A stretch of DNA of 27,540 nt from CAZJQD01 sp964548165 [NCBI: uncultured bacterium]. Lineage in GTDB: Bacteria > UBA8481. The notes below the pieces were generated by a model that did no database searches, had not been told where the DNA came from, and was given only the letters and a program-made list of their open reading frames with translations. Each line of letters opens with the position of its first letter. The stretch's first letter is position 1. Both the position numbers and the translations under genes were made by a program. Below, one piece after another: positions 14,435 through 21,454 of this stretch. Where the stretch lies: the NCBI GenBank assembly GCA_964548165.1, contig CAZJQD010000042.1, forward strand, positions 2,671-30,210. Direction: 5' to 3'.

Positions 14435-15885
14435 GTGAGCGACTCCTCGTTACCTTCCGTGGTCGGCGCCTTGTAGGGGATGCGCAGGCGGAACGTGGTG
14501 CCTGTCCCCAGTTCCGATTCTACTTCCACCTTTCCTCCATGCGCCTGGACAATTTCGCGAACGATGGCGAGCCCGAGCCCGACGCCGCCGGCGCGACCAT
14601 CAGATTCCGGGCGTGTCTGGTAGAACCTCTCGAAAATGTGCTCGATCTGCGACGGAGGAATTCCGGCGCCCGTGTCGGAGACTTCCAGGAGGATCTCCTT
14701 TCCGTCCACTTGGCCCTGAACGCGGATGGATCCGCCGACGGGTGTGAACTTGATCGCGTTGGTCACGAGGTTGCGCAGGGCCTGGGCCAGGCGCCGGCCG
14801 TCCAGGAGCGCGGGAGGGAGCGCCTTCAGTTCGTGTTTCAGATCGATCTCCTTCTCTTCCGCCTGCCGCGAGAAGGTGTGCATCAGGGTGTCGAGCGTCA
14901 AGCCAAGGTCGCAGGGACCGATCTCCACCCGGAATGCGCCCGCCTCGGCGCGCGCGGCCTCCAGGAGGTCGTCGACGAGGTAGTGAAGGCGTTCCGTCTC
15001 CTGCCGGATGATGTCGAGTGAAGCCGCCTGCTTCTCGGTGATGGGGCCGTGCCGGCCGCGCCTGAGAAGCGCGGTGTAGCCGTTCATGGCCGTCAAGGGT
15101 GTGCGCATCTCGTGCGAGATCATCGAGAGGAACTCCATCTTCATCCGTTCCGCGTCACCGAGCTTCGAGGCCATGAGGTTGAAGTCGTGGGCGAGGTCCC
15201 CGAACTCATCGCCGCCCTTGTCCGCCACGCGATGCGCGAGGTTTCCGGCCGCGATGAGACGCGTGGCCGTCATCATCTGGTGGAGGGGCGAGAGGATCTG
15301 GAAGCGAATGAGAAGGTAGAGGATGACGCCGGCGACCGCGACCAGCGACGCCAGGAGCACCAGTTGGATCCGCGCATCGTCCGCCTGCCGCTGGATGCGC
15401 GCGACGCGCTCCTCGTACGCGCGGAACCTCAACGCGTGGAGGTCCTCGAGCTGCTGGCGAAACGGCTCCAGCCTGGGTTGAATCTGCGTGTTGAAGTAGC
15501 GGTCCGAGCGTCCTGTCTGGGCCGGCATCCGGTCGAAGGCGGCGGCGAGTTGCGCCCAGGAGGCGGCCAGCGCCGCGGCCTGTTGGTCCTCCTCCGGCCG
15601 TGCGCGATCCTGGATGTTGCGGAGCAGATGCGCCAGGTTCGTTCGCATCTGCGCGGCCGCCGGCGAGGGGTGCGCGGAGGCCGCGGCGAGCCGGCTCTCC
15701 TTCCAGGTCAGCTCGAAGTCGTGCCGCGCCTCGGCGAGGAGGCGCATCATCGCCTCGTCCTTCTGCAGGGCGCCCTGGGCCTCCGTCGAGATCGCCTCGA
15801 GGGCTTCGTGAGCGAGAAACGCGGCCTCGAGAAAGAGGCCGGCGACGATCAGGTAGACCAGCCCGATCTTGACGCCCAGTTTCAT
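14431..15885 (-). CDS. HAMP-containing transmembrane histidine kinase (QseE/GlrK-like layout)
   Basis: The 484-residue kinase has TM1 at about 7-27, then a mostly helical periplasmic domain of about 145 residues (30-170, four-helix-bundle-like, with no cache or PAS signature). TM2 spans about 174-194, followed by a HAMP domain (ILSPLHQMMTATRLIAAGNLAHRV). HisKA carries His258 in FLSMISHEMRTPLTAMNGYT. The HATPase has intact NLVTNAIKFTPVGG, VSDTGAGIP and GVGLGLAIVREIVQAHGG boxes. It is the only complete sensor kinase in the minus-strand cluster and therefore the likely phosphate source for the activator at 17461 and the double receiver. It is flanked by a lipoprotein gene (ATGA overlap) and the double receiver gene (10 bp). 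Confidence 0.93.
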   Translation of the reverse strand: MKLGVKIGLVYLIVAGLFLEAAFLAHEALEAISTEAQGALQKDEAMMRLLAEARHDFELTWKESRLAAASAHPSPAAAQMRTNLAHLLRNIQDRARPEEDQQAAALAASWAQLAAAFDRMPAQTGRSDRYFNTQIQPRLEPFRQQLEDLHALRFRAYEERVARIQRQADDARIQLVLLASLVAVAGVILYLLIRFQILSPLHQMMTATRLIAAGNLAHRVADKGGDEFGDLAHDFNLMASKLGDAERMKMEFLSMISHEMRTPLTAMNGYTALLRRGRHGPITEKQAASLDIIRQETERLHYLVDDLLEAARAEAGAFRVEIGPCDLGLTLDTLMHTFSRQAEEKEIDLKHELKALPPALLDGRRLAQALRNLVTNAIKFTPVGGSIRVQGQVDGKEILLEVSDTGAGIPPSQIEHIFERFYQTRPESDGRAGGVGLGLAIVREIVQAHGGKVEVESELGTGTTFRLRIPYKAPTTEGNEESLT

Positions 15886-15895
15886 CGGCGCGAGC

Positions 15896-16780
15896 TCATG
15901 CGCGCGGGCGGGTCTTGCGCTGGATCAGGTTTCTCAGCCGCGCCACCAGTTCCTCTTCCGTGAACGGTTTCGCGAGATGCGCGTCCGCCCCGGCATCGCG
16001 GCTGGCCTGCTCGTCGCTGGCGCTGGCGCGTCCCGAGAGCATGAGGATGGGCAGGCGTTCCCGCCCGGGCGTCGCGCGGATGGTCTTGATGAGTTCCAGC
16101 CCGTCTCCGTCCGGGAGGCGGCCATCCAGCACCACGGCGTCGCACGCCGCCTTCAGGGCGTCCCGTGCCTCGGACAATCTCCCGGCCTGCGCGACCGCGA
16201 AGCCCGACCACTCCAGGAATTCCGCGATCAGCTCGCGGAGCGTCGGGTCGTCCTCGACGAGGAGGATGCGCGGTGGTTTCTCGGACGAGGATTCGGCGCC
16301 CGTCAGGGACAACGCCTCGGTGTCCACCGTCGGCGTGACGGCTGGAATGGCCGAACCCCTGCCCCCGCGGCCCAGGCCCTCATGCAGGCGCTGGATCAGC
16401 TCCTCGGGGCCGAAGGGCTTGGGGAGCCAGGAGCTACTCGGAATGTCACTGCCTGCGTGCAGGAGCCGATCGATGGCGGACATGAAGATCGTCGGCGGCA
16501 GAGTGCGTCTCGCGCGGCGATAGAAGCTCAGGCCGTCCTCGCCGGGCAGAGAGATGTCGAGGAGAAGGAGGTCAAAGGGATGCGCCGCGAGTTTCTGCTC
16601 CGCCGCGACCACGCTCGAGACCACCGTGTACTCCAGCTCTTCGCCCTCGAGGTAGGCGCGGAAGAGGCCCGAGAGCACGGGGTCGTCCTCCACGATGAGA
16701 ACGCGCGGCCGCCTTTCGTCCGCGCGGGGAGCCGGGGGAGCCTTCACGGCGTTGGCCGCATCAAGAGCGAAAGACAGCAT
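15896..16780 (-). CDS. Tandem two-receiver response regulator
   Basis: The 294-residue protein holds two complete receivers and no output domain. REC1 (about 26-135) has EDD at 31-33, Asp75 in LLLLDISLPGEDG and Lys121 in LPKPFG. REC2 (about 170-290) has EDD at 176-178, Asp219 in VVLDGRLPDGDG, a switch Ser in LMLSGR and Lys in LAKPFTEEEL. A Pro/Ser-rich linker (about 138-168) separates them. Both domains look phosphorylatable. REC1 carries Ser in FMSAID at the switch position. The start lies within the end of the upstream degenerate kinase gene (20-bp overlap). Sitting between a phosphotransferase-like protein and a full kinase, it could act as a phosphate relay or sink. That role is inferred. 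Confidence 0.92.
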   Translation of the reverse strand: MLSFALDAANAVKAPPAPRADERRPRVLIVEDDPVLSGLFRAYLEGEELEYTVVSSVVAAEQKLAAHPFDLLLLDISLPGEDGLSFYRRARRTLPPTIFMSAIDRLLHAGSDIPSSSWLPKPFGPEELIQRLHEGLGRGGRGSAIPAVTPTVDTEALSLTGAESSSEKPPRILLVEDDPTLRELIAEFLEWSGFAVAQAGRLSEARDALKAACDAVVLDGRLPDGDGLELIKTIRATPGRERLPILMLSGRASASDEQASRDAGADAHLAKPFTEEELVARLRNLIQRKTRPRA

Positions 16781-17369
16781 CGGGAATCCGGACGCTCAGC
16801 CGGCCGGGCGCGAAATCGCAGGAGCCCCCGAGACTTCGCGTCCAGGCCTCGATGAGTTCCAGTCCGCCTCCGAGTCCGGGACCCGTCGCGCCCGGAGCGG
16901 TGAGAACGATCTGGATGTCACCGTCCAGGTGCTCGGCCTTGAGCGCGATCTCGCTGTCCGCATCCGCGGTGTGAAGGGCCGCCAGGAGGAGATTGGCCAC
17001 GACCCGCTCGATGACCTCCGCACCCCGGGCGAGGTCCGTCTCGCGGGCCTCGGTGACGATCCGAGCTCCTTTCGACTGGAAGGCGCGCTCCATGCCCTGG
17101 GAGACGCGTTCCAGGATCTCCGGCATGCGCCCGCCTTCCGCTCCGGGCTCCACGGAATCGCTCGCCATCCGCTCCGCCAGGCGCATGTTGTCCAGTAGGT
17201 GGGACTCGATGCGGCAGGCGGAGAGAATTCCCTCCACGTAGGAACGCTGGCGCGGGCTCAGCTCGCCGTCGGGGGAACGGAGCAACAGCCGCGCGTAGCC
17301 GACGATGGCCGCCAGGGGGCTCTTCAGGTCGTGGTAGAGGGCTCGCTTGGCATCCAATGTGGCGCTCAT
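16761..17369 (-). CDS. Degenerate histidine kinase, possible ChpT/Spo0B-like histidine phosphotransferase
   Basis: The protein has 202 residues and no membrane or sensory domain. HisKA-like helices (about 5-65) carry an intact H-box, ALYHDLKSPLAAIVGYARLLL, with His13. The following ATPase-like region (about 82-200) lacks key residues. The N-box reads NLLLAAL, so the Mg-binding Asn is Ala130, and the G1 box reads VLTAPGATG, with Ala where Asp is expected near 158. A G2-like GPGLGGGLELIEAW remains. A His-bearing dimerisation domain plus a dead ATPase domain is the design of ChpT and Spo0B, which pass phosphate between receivers. Its neighbours, a sigma-54 activator and a double receiver, suit such a role. 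It might instead be a phosphatase or a decaying kinase. Confidence 0.75.
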   Translation of the reverse strand: MSATLDAKRALYHDLKSPLAAIVGYARLLLRSPDGELSPRQRSYVEGILSACRIESHLLDNMRLAERMASDSVEPGAEGGRMPEILERVSQGMERAFQSKGARIVTEARETDLARGAEVIERVVANLLLAALHTADADSEIALKAEHLDGDIQIVLTAPGATGPGLGGGLELIEAWTRSLGGSCDFAPGRLSVRIPDAVFRS

Positions 17370-17460
17370 CGCTTTCTCATCGGTTCATCGATGCATAACG
17401 CGTGCCGAGATTGATGGATTGGATTTGCAGGGGCATGAGCACCGATATCGTGCACGGCGG

Positions 17461-18834
17461 TCACGCGCCCGACTCGTTTCTAGTCGCCAGGCCATACCGG
17501 GTGATCAGTCCGCGCAGGGTGTTGCGGTGAATGCCGAGGAGGCGCGCGGCTTCTTCACGCCGCCCGCCGCAGCGGCGGAGAGCCTCCTCGATGTGACGGC
17601 GCTTGGCATCCTCGAGCGAACCGAATGCGTCCTCCGCCGGCGGTGCCGCGGCCGGCGTCGCGCCGGACTTTCGGCCGCGTAGTTCCTCCGGAAGATGGTG
17701 AAGCTGGATGGCGCCCCCGCGCGAAAGGACCACGGCGTGCTCGATGGCGTTCTCCAGCTCGCGGATGTTCCCGGGCCAATCGTAGCTCGTGAAGCACGCC
17801 ATGACCGATTCGTCGATGCGCGGGAGATTCTCGATGTTCTTCACGCGGCGCGAAAGAAAGTGAGCGGCCAGGGCCGGGATCTCTTCGCGTCGCTCTCGGA
17901 GCGGCGGGAGCTTGATGGAGATGACCTTGAGGCGGTAGTAGAGGTCGTCGCGGAAGGTTCCCGCCTCCACGGCCTTCGCGAGATCCCGGTTGGTAGCTGC
18001 GAGGAGGCGAAAGTCGACGGCGATGGGGCCGCTCCCGCCGACCCGCTCGATCTCCCGTTCCTGGATCGCCCTTAGGAGCCGCGTCTGCAGGTCCAGGGGG
18101 AGCGTGCCGATCTCGTCGAGGAAGAGCGTGCCGCGCTGGGCGCGCTCGAATTTGCCGATGCGGCGCGCCGTGGCGCCGGTGAACGCGCCCTTCTCGTGGC
18201 CGAAGAGGTCGGCCTCGAGGAGCGTGGCCGGGATGGCGCCGCAATTGACCGCGATGAACGGGCGGCCGGCTCGCGGCGAGAAGCGATGGAGGGCCTGGGC
18301 AAAGACCTCCTTGCCCGTGCCGGACTCGCCCTGGAAGAGCACGGTCGAGTCGGATTCCGCCGCGGCGCGAACCGTCTCGAGCACTTCGCGCATGCGGGGG
18401 GAGCGGACCAGGAGGTTGTCCGCGGCCTCCTCCCGACCATGCAGATCTCGTAAGCGCGTCAGCTCGCGATTCGTCTCGATCGCGTTATGAGCCCGGTCGA
18501 GAAGTACCTGGAGCTCGTCGGTGCGGACGGGCTTGGTGAGGTAGTGGAAGGCGCCGCGCGCCATCGCGGTGACGGCTTCCTCGACATCTCCGTAGGCCGT
18601 GGTGAAGATCACGGGGCGCGTGGAGGCTTGCAGGTCCAGGAGCGAGATCCCGGTTCCGTCGGGGAGGCGGATATCGGTGACGATGAGATCGATGGAGTTC
18701 GGCGCTTCCAGCCGCTTCTGGGCCTCCGAGAGCCGCTGGGCGACGACGACTTTATGGCCGAGCGAGATGATGCACTCGCGCAGGATCTCCAGGTCCTGCG
18801 GCGAATCCTCCACGATGAGTACCTCGAGCTTCAC
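17461..18834 (-). CDS. NtrC-family sigma-54-dependent response regulator (receiver-AAA+-HTH_8)
   Basis: The 457-residue activator of RNA polymerase sigma-54 has a receiver (about 1-120: Asp54 in IVTDIRLPDGTG, Thr in IFTTAYG, Lys101 in LTKPVRTDEL). The AAA+ domain (about 140-370) has Walker A GESGTGKE at about 169-176, the sigma-54-contacting loop GAFTGA at about 216-221 and Walker B GTLFLDEIG. A Fis-type HTH_8 ends the protein (AARLLGIHRNTLRGLI). All motifs needed to activate sigma-54 promoters are present. GTG at 18834 is preferred: GGGAGG precedes it, the receiver begins at once, and the longer start (18879) lies inside a leader hairpin. Two near-consensus -24/-12 promoters about 1.1-1.2 kb away (19919 and 20053) are likely targets. 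Resembles QseF/GlrR in neighbourhood. Confidence 0.93.
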   Translation of the reverse strand: MKLEVLIVEDSPQDLEILRECIISLGHKVVVAQRLSEAQKRLEAPNSIDLIVTDIRLPDGTGISLLDLQASTRPVIFTTAYGDVEEAVTAMARGAFHYLTKPVRTDELQVLLDRAHNAIETNRELTRLRDLHGREEAADNLLVRSPRMREVLETVRAAAESDSTVLFQGESGTGKEVFAQALHRFSPRAGRPFIAVNCGAIPATLLEADLFGHEKGAFTGATARRIGKFERAQRGTLFLDEIGTLPLDLQTRLLRAIQEREIERVGGSGPIAVDFRLLAATNRDLAKAVEAGTFRDDLYYRLKVISIKLPPLRERREEIPALAAHFLSRRVKNIENLPRIDESVMACFTSYDWPGNIRELENAIEHAVVLSRGGAIQLHHLPEELRGRKSGATPAAAPPAEDAFGSLEDAKRRHIEEALRRCGGRREEAARLLGIHRNTLRGLITRYGLATRNESGA

Positions 18835-18861
18835 GGAGTGCGCCTCACCTCCCCGGCTGTC

Positions 18862-18894
18862 GGCATGCCCTTGTCCCATGACAGGGGGTATGCC
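18862..18894. promoter_or_regulatory. Long imperfect dyad in the leader of the sigma-54 activator gene
   Basis: GGCATGCCCTTGTC (18862-18875) and GACAGGGGGTATGCC (18880-18894) form an imperfect 14-15 bp inverted repeat with a 4-bp centre. The inner part is TTGTC-CCAT-GACAG. It lies 28-60 bp before the GTG of the activator, downstream of the candidate promoter. It could be an autoregulatory operator (activators of this class bind dyads) or an mRNA hairpin. Confidence 0.5.
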
Positions 18895-18906
18895 GTCACA
18901 CTCGCA

Positions 18907-18936
18907 ATCATAGACAGCGGAGGTGCGATTTGACTA
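18907..18936 (-). promoter_or_regulatory. Candidate promoter of the sigma-54 activator gene
   Basis: On the minus strand TAGTCA (18936-18931) and TATGAT (18912-18907) are separated by 18 bp. The -10 has five of six consensus bases and the -35 four of six. Transcription would start near 18900, upstream of the dyad at 18862-18894. Confidence 0.35.
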
Positions 18937-18957
18937 CGGTCTGTGAACAAAAGATGT

Positions 18958-19008
18958 GCGCCGGCGGTCCGTGCCGCTTGAATCCGCGGCCCGGGAACCC
19001 GCCGGCGC
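18958..19008 (-). terminator. Terminator-like 10-bp inverted repeat after the minus-strand envelope gene
   Basis: GCGCCGGCGG (18958-18967) and CCGCCGGCGC (18999-19008) are perfect inverted repeats around a 31-nt loop, which itself has GC-rich complementarity. On the minus strand the structure begins 12 nt after the stop of the gene at 19021-19821 and is followed by ACATCTTTTGTT, a short U-rich run. It probably separates that gene from the activator gene downstream. Confidence 0.5.
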
Positions 19009-19020
19009 CAGGCTCGTCGC

Positions 19021-19821
19021 TCAATTCACCGACAGGTTCTGGGCAAAGCGGAGCTGGGCAGTCTCACCGCTCTTGAGCTGAACATTCGCGCCGATGTTGG
19101 TCGCCGCTACCGCGCCCGTGACGCCGCCGACCACGGCGCCGATCTCGCTTCCTCGCCGATGGTCGATCTGGTGCCCGATCACGGCGCCGGCCACCGCGCC
19201 GCCGGCGACCAGGCCCACGTCCACGGCCGTGTTGGCGGTCCGCGCCCGCGCGGCCAGGTCCGGGGTTACCATGACAAGGTTGGTCGCGTAGCCCCCGATG
19301 CGATGGAAGGCCACCCTCAGGACAGCCGCCGTTCGCGTCTCCACCGCGGGCTTCACTTCGACGACGCGACCGGTCACCGTGGTGCCGGCGGGGAAGAGGA
19401 TGCGTCCGTCCGCCGAGGAGATATTTTCAAGCGTGGTTGCCGTCACGGCATCGCCCACCTTCGCATCTCGGCTCGAGACGTGAGTCACGATCTTGACGTC
19501 GAAGGTCGTTCCCGCCGGGATGAGTGTACCCGTGGGGGCGGGCGCGGAGGTGACTTCTGGAGTCGCGGCCACCACGCGAACGCGCGTGCCCGACTGGACG
19601 CGTGTCGTGGTCGTCGTGGCGGCGGCATCCGCCTGCGTCGCCTGCGTGTCGCTCGGCGCCGTGGCCATCAGGTCGGTCGACGACGGCGCGGCGAATCCCA
19701 GCGGAGCGGCGAAGAGCGTATGCGCCGCGACGAAGGACGCGACCAGGCCGGCGGCCACTCCGGTGACAACGACGCGCCAGTTGAATCGTCCCAGGTCCTC
19801 GGTAAGCGTTTGTACAGTCAT
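19021..19821 (-). CDS. Membrane-anchored envelope protein with glycine-zipper C-terminal segment
   Basis: The 266-residue protein has no assigned function. A hydrophobic helix near the N-terminus (about 17-45) is an uncleaved signal anchor or signal peptide. A Thr/Ala/Pro-rich linker runs to about 100. The middle contains two copies of an 'IPAGT / FPAGT' unit (TLIPAGTTFDVKIV... and RILFPAGTTVTGRVV...), probably beta-rich. The C-terminal part has a Gly/Ala-rich segment (VGLVAGGAVAGAVIGHQI and EIGAVVGGVTGAVAATNIG), a glycine-zipper pattern that can insert into or pack at membranes. The ATG at 19821 has AAGGAGGAG in place, and the longer upstream reading crosses the promoter. A near-perfect sigma-54 promoter lies about 100 bp upstream. 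It is divergent from another glycine-zipper protein gene. Confidence 0.78.
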   Translation of the reverse strand: MTVQTLTEDLGRFNWRVVVTGVAAGLVASFVAAHTLFAAPLGFAAPSSTDLMATAPSDTQATQADAAATTTTTRVQSGTRVRVVAATPEVTSAPAPTGTLIPAGTTFDVKIVTHVSSRDAKVGDAVTATTLENISSADGRILFPAGTTVTGRVVEVKPAVETRTAAVLRVAFHRIGGYATNLVMVTPDLAARARTANTAVDVGLVAGGAVAGAVIGHQIDHRRGSEIGAVVGGVTGAVAATNIGANVQLKSGETAQLRFAQNLSVN

Positions 19822-19918
19822 GGTCCTGACTCCTCCTTCGAGATGCGGCCGTGACGATCCGCGGCGCGCGTTCCGGCGGGCTCGTAACCAGGGCTCCGTC
19901 CGGACTGCACGATGAAAA

Positions 19919-19934
19919 AGCAGGAAGCGTGCCA
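19919..19934 (-). promoter_or_regulatory. Sigma-54 (-24/-12) promoter, minus strand
   Basis: The minus strand from 19934 to 19919 reads TGGCACGCTTCCTGCT, which differs from the consensus TGGCACGNNNNTTGCW at only one position (C for the first T). GG and GC have the canonical spacing. It faces the envelope gene starting at 19821, with a predicted leader of about 85 nt. Confidence 0.75.
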
Positions 19935-20002
19935 GAATAAGTGCCGTGTTCTCAGGGGCGATTGCGATCGCGACTTTCCAAAAGTTGTGCGTTCGCCCCG
20001 TT

Positions 20003-20016
20003 CCTGTGCGAACAGG
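20003..20016. promoter_or_regulatory. Candidate activator-binding dyad between the two sigma-54 promoters
   Basis: CCTGTGCGAACAGG is a perfect 5+5 bp inverted repeat with a 4-bp centre. It lies between the divergent sigma-54 promoters, 37 bp from the plus-strand -24 element and about 70 bp from the minus-strand one. A second inverted pair, GGGGCGA (19955-19961) and TCGCCCC (19993-19999), sits beside it. The remainder of 19822-20117 shows no gene. Confidence 0.3.
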
Positions 20017-20052
20017 GGCCCCCGCTTCCTTCAGGATCTCGGATTTGCGCGC

Positions 20053-20068
20053 TGGCACCCTTTGTGCA
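20053..20068 (+). promoter_or_regulatory. Sigma-54 (-24/-12) promoter, plus strand
   Basis: TGGCACCCTTTGTGCA matches the consensus TGGCACGNNNNTTGCW at all but two positions, with the invariant GG and GC at the right spacing. A start near 20080 would give a leader of about 38 nt before the lipoprotein ATG at 20118. Confidence 0.7.
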
Positions 20069-20117
20069 GGAACAAGGGTGAGTGGCGAGGTTCGAAGTAC
20101 CCAGGGAGGTGATTCTC

Positions 20118-20339
20118 ATGAAGGACCAGATGAGAAGAGCAATGAGCGTGACGACCATCGCGCTCCTGGCAGGAACCATGGCCTGCTCGTCGCTGCAGCA
20201 GCGCAATACCGCGATTGGAGCCGGAGTCGGCACGGCGGCGGGAGCGCTGATCGGCGCGTCCTCGGGACATCCCGTGGAAGGAGCGGTGATCGGCGGCGCG
20301 GCCGGCGCCGCCATCGGGTACGGCCTGACGCCCCGGTAA
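20118..20339 (+). CDS. Small glycine-zipper lipoprotein
   Basis: The 73-residue protein starts MKDQMRR, followed by a hydrophobic segment and a lipobox-like GTMAC with Cys at about residue 23, then Ser-Ser. The mature part is dominated by a glycine-zipper: AIGAGVGTAAGALIGASSGHP and GAVIGGAAGAAIGYGL. It resembles OsmB/Pal-associated YMGG-type small outer-membrane lipoproteins. These typically respond to envelope or osmotic stress, though the precise role is unknown. GGGAGGTGA precedes the ATG. A longer reading from 20082 is unlikely. The sigma-54 promoter at 20053 should drive it, possibly with the two exported-protein genes downstream. Confidence 0.82.
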   Translation: MKDQMRRAMSVTTIALLAGTMACSSLQQRNTAIGAGVGTAAGALIGASSGHPVEGAVIGGAAGAAIGYGLTPR

Positions 20340-20369
20340 CGGTCGGCGTTGCGATCGGTGGGAAGGACG

Positions 20370-20399
20370 CCGGAGGCTTGCGAGGATGCGGGCCTCCGG
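20370..20399 (+). promoter_or_regulatory. Intercistronic hairpin after the glycine-zipper lipoprotein gene
   Basis: CCGGAGGC (20370-20377) and GCCTCCGG (20392-20399) form an 8-bp perfect stem with a 14-nt loop in the 130-bp gap between two genes. No U-tract follows. It may protect the 3' end of the upstream message or partly terminate transcription, lowering expression of the downstream pair. Confidence 0.4.
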
Positions 20400-20469
20400 T
20401 GAGGAGGAAGACGGACAAGGCGCCGGGCGCGAACGCGGTCGAGGCGCCGAGGCGAGGGAGGAACGAGAG

Positions 20470-20928
20470 ATGAAGAAGCTTTTGCCAGCCGCGCTGGCGG
20501 CGATTCTTCTCCTGGCATTCCTGGCCGCTCCGGCGGTCGCGCTCGAACCCGAGACGCTCGCGGCGATCACGGGAGCCGTCGCCATCGGGAGCGTGATCAG
20601 CCAGGGCGAGCTGGATCCGCAGTTGGCGACCACGATCGTGAGAAGCCTGCGGCGCGATGGCGCGGGCAACGCGGAGATCGCGGAGCTGTTTCGGGCACTC
20701 CTGAACGAGCCGCGGGCGCGGCGAACCGCCGGCGCGGGCCGGGGCATGGGGGCGTTCGTCCAGCAGGCGCACGCCGATGGGTTGCGAGGACGCGCTCTCG
20801 CGGAGGCCATTCATCGCGAGCAGGCTCGGCGCGGTGTTCCTGGTCAGGTGCGGAAAGAGGAAACCTCGATGGTGCCGCCTGGGCGTTCACGGGCACGCGA
20901 GCATCCGGCGCGGGGGGCGCGGCCATGA
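20470..20928 (+). CDS. Exported protein of unknown function
   Basis: The 152-residue product has a signal peptide (MKKLLPAALAAILLLAFLAAPAVA, with a likely cut at AVA-LEP near residue 24). The mature sequence is helical (LAAITGAVAIGSVISQGELDP, then AEIAELFRALLNEPRARRTA), followed by an Arg- and Gly-rich basic C-terminal third. I recognise no family. GGGAGG precedes the ATG at 20470, and the longer reading adds only a charged, leader-like stretch. Its stop overlaps the ATG of the next lipoprotein gene (ATGA), so the two are co-translated. Probably part of the sigma-54-driven unit starting at 20053. Confidence 0.72.
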   Translation: MKKLLPAALAAILLLAFLAAPAVALEPETLAAITGAVAIGSVISQGELDPQLATTIVRSLRRDGAGNAEIAELFRALLNEPRARRTAGAGRGMGAFVQQAHADGLRGRALAEAIHREQARRGVPGQVRKEETSMVPPGRSRAREHPARGARP

Positions 20929-21197
20929 AGGGGCTGGCGATCGTCTGGATTGCGGTGGTGGGGTGGCCGGTGATCGGATGCGTCGCGGAGCCGGCGCCCA
21001 CGCACGACGCCGCGACGCTGGGTCGCGTCTCCGCGGACCTGGAGGCGGCTTCCGATGAGAACGAGGAACGACGGATTCTGATCCGCGAGGGATTCTCCAG
21101 CGAGCTTGCGTTTCGTGCCGCCGTGGAGGCGACGATGGAGAATCCCGACAGTGTCGCGCTATTCGCCGAATCGTACGCGAAACAAAGGGCGCACTGA
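20925..21197 (+). CDS. Small lipoprotein of unknown function
   Basis: The 90-residue product has a hydrophobic start, MKGLAIVWIAVVGWPVIGC, ending in a lipobox-like VIGC (Cys at about 19). A short charged, helical mature region follows (LGRVSADLEAASDENEERRILIREGF..., ending SYAKQRAH). No known domain is visible. It overlaps the preceding exported-protein gene by 4 bp. It is the last gene of the plus-strand envelope unit. A hairpin lies 78-101 bp downstream. Confidence 0.68.
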   Translation: MKGLAIVWIAVVGWPVIGCVAEPAPTHDAATLGRVSADLEAASDENEERRILIREGFSSELAFRAAVEATMENPDSVALFAESYAKQRAH

Positions 21198-21274
21198 GCG
21201 GTGACGCGTGCTCTACGCTTCCTGCGCCGGCTTTCTCAGCATGCTCATGGTGTGCGTCCGCGTGAGGGCGGGGA

Positions 21275-21298
21275 GCGAGTCCTGACTCGGGGACTCGC
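21275..21298 (+). terminator. Possible terminator hairpin after the envelope unit
   Basis: GCGAGTCC (21275-21282) and GGACTCGC (21291-21298) form a perfect 8-bp stem with an 8-nt loop, about 80 nt after the lipoprotein stop. No U-run follows, so intrinsic termination is uncertain. The remaining gap (21198-21454) carries no convincing gene. Its second half is AT-rich and looks like a promoter region. Confidence 0.4.
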
Positions 21299-21351
21299 CG
21301 TACTCACGCTCAGACTCCTACCACAGTGCCAAAAAGTACCTGTTCCGTCGG

Positions 21352-21390
21352 TTGACAATCATTCAAACCATATACAACATTCATATACAG
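21352..21390 (+). promoter_or_regulatory. Candidate promoter/operator of the second HTH-receiver gene
   Basis: A perfect -35 hexamer TTGACA (21352-21357) enters an AT-rich stretch. Nearby -10-like options are TATACA at 21371 (only 13 bp away) or weaker hexamers around 21375. CATATACA occurs twice as a direct repeat (21370-21377 and 21383-21390). AATCATT (21357-21363) is shared with the promoter of the paralogous gene at 4173. The exact -10 is unclear. Confidence 0.38.
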
Positions 21391-21454
21391 GCGCTGACGA
21401 AAGCCACGAAGACCTCAACACGGGTAGGAACGAATTTCAGCCGGAGGTGATGCC

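Noticed and set aside
18835-18879. 15-codon extension of the sigma-54 activator from ATG 18879
   Set aside because: Lies in a leader hairpin, has no ribosome-binding site, and the receiver fold begins at GTG 18834.
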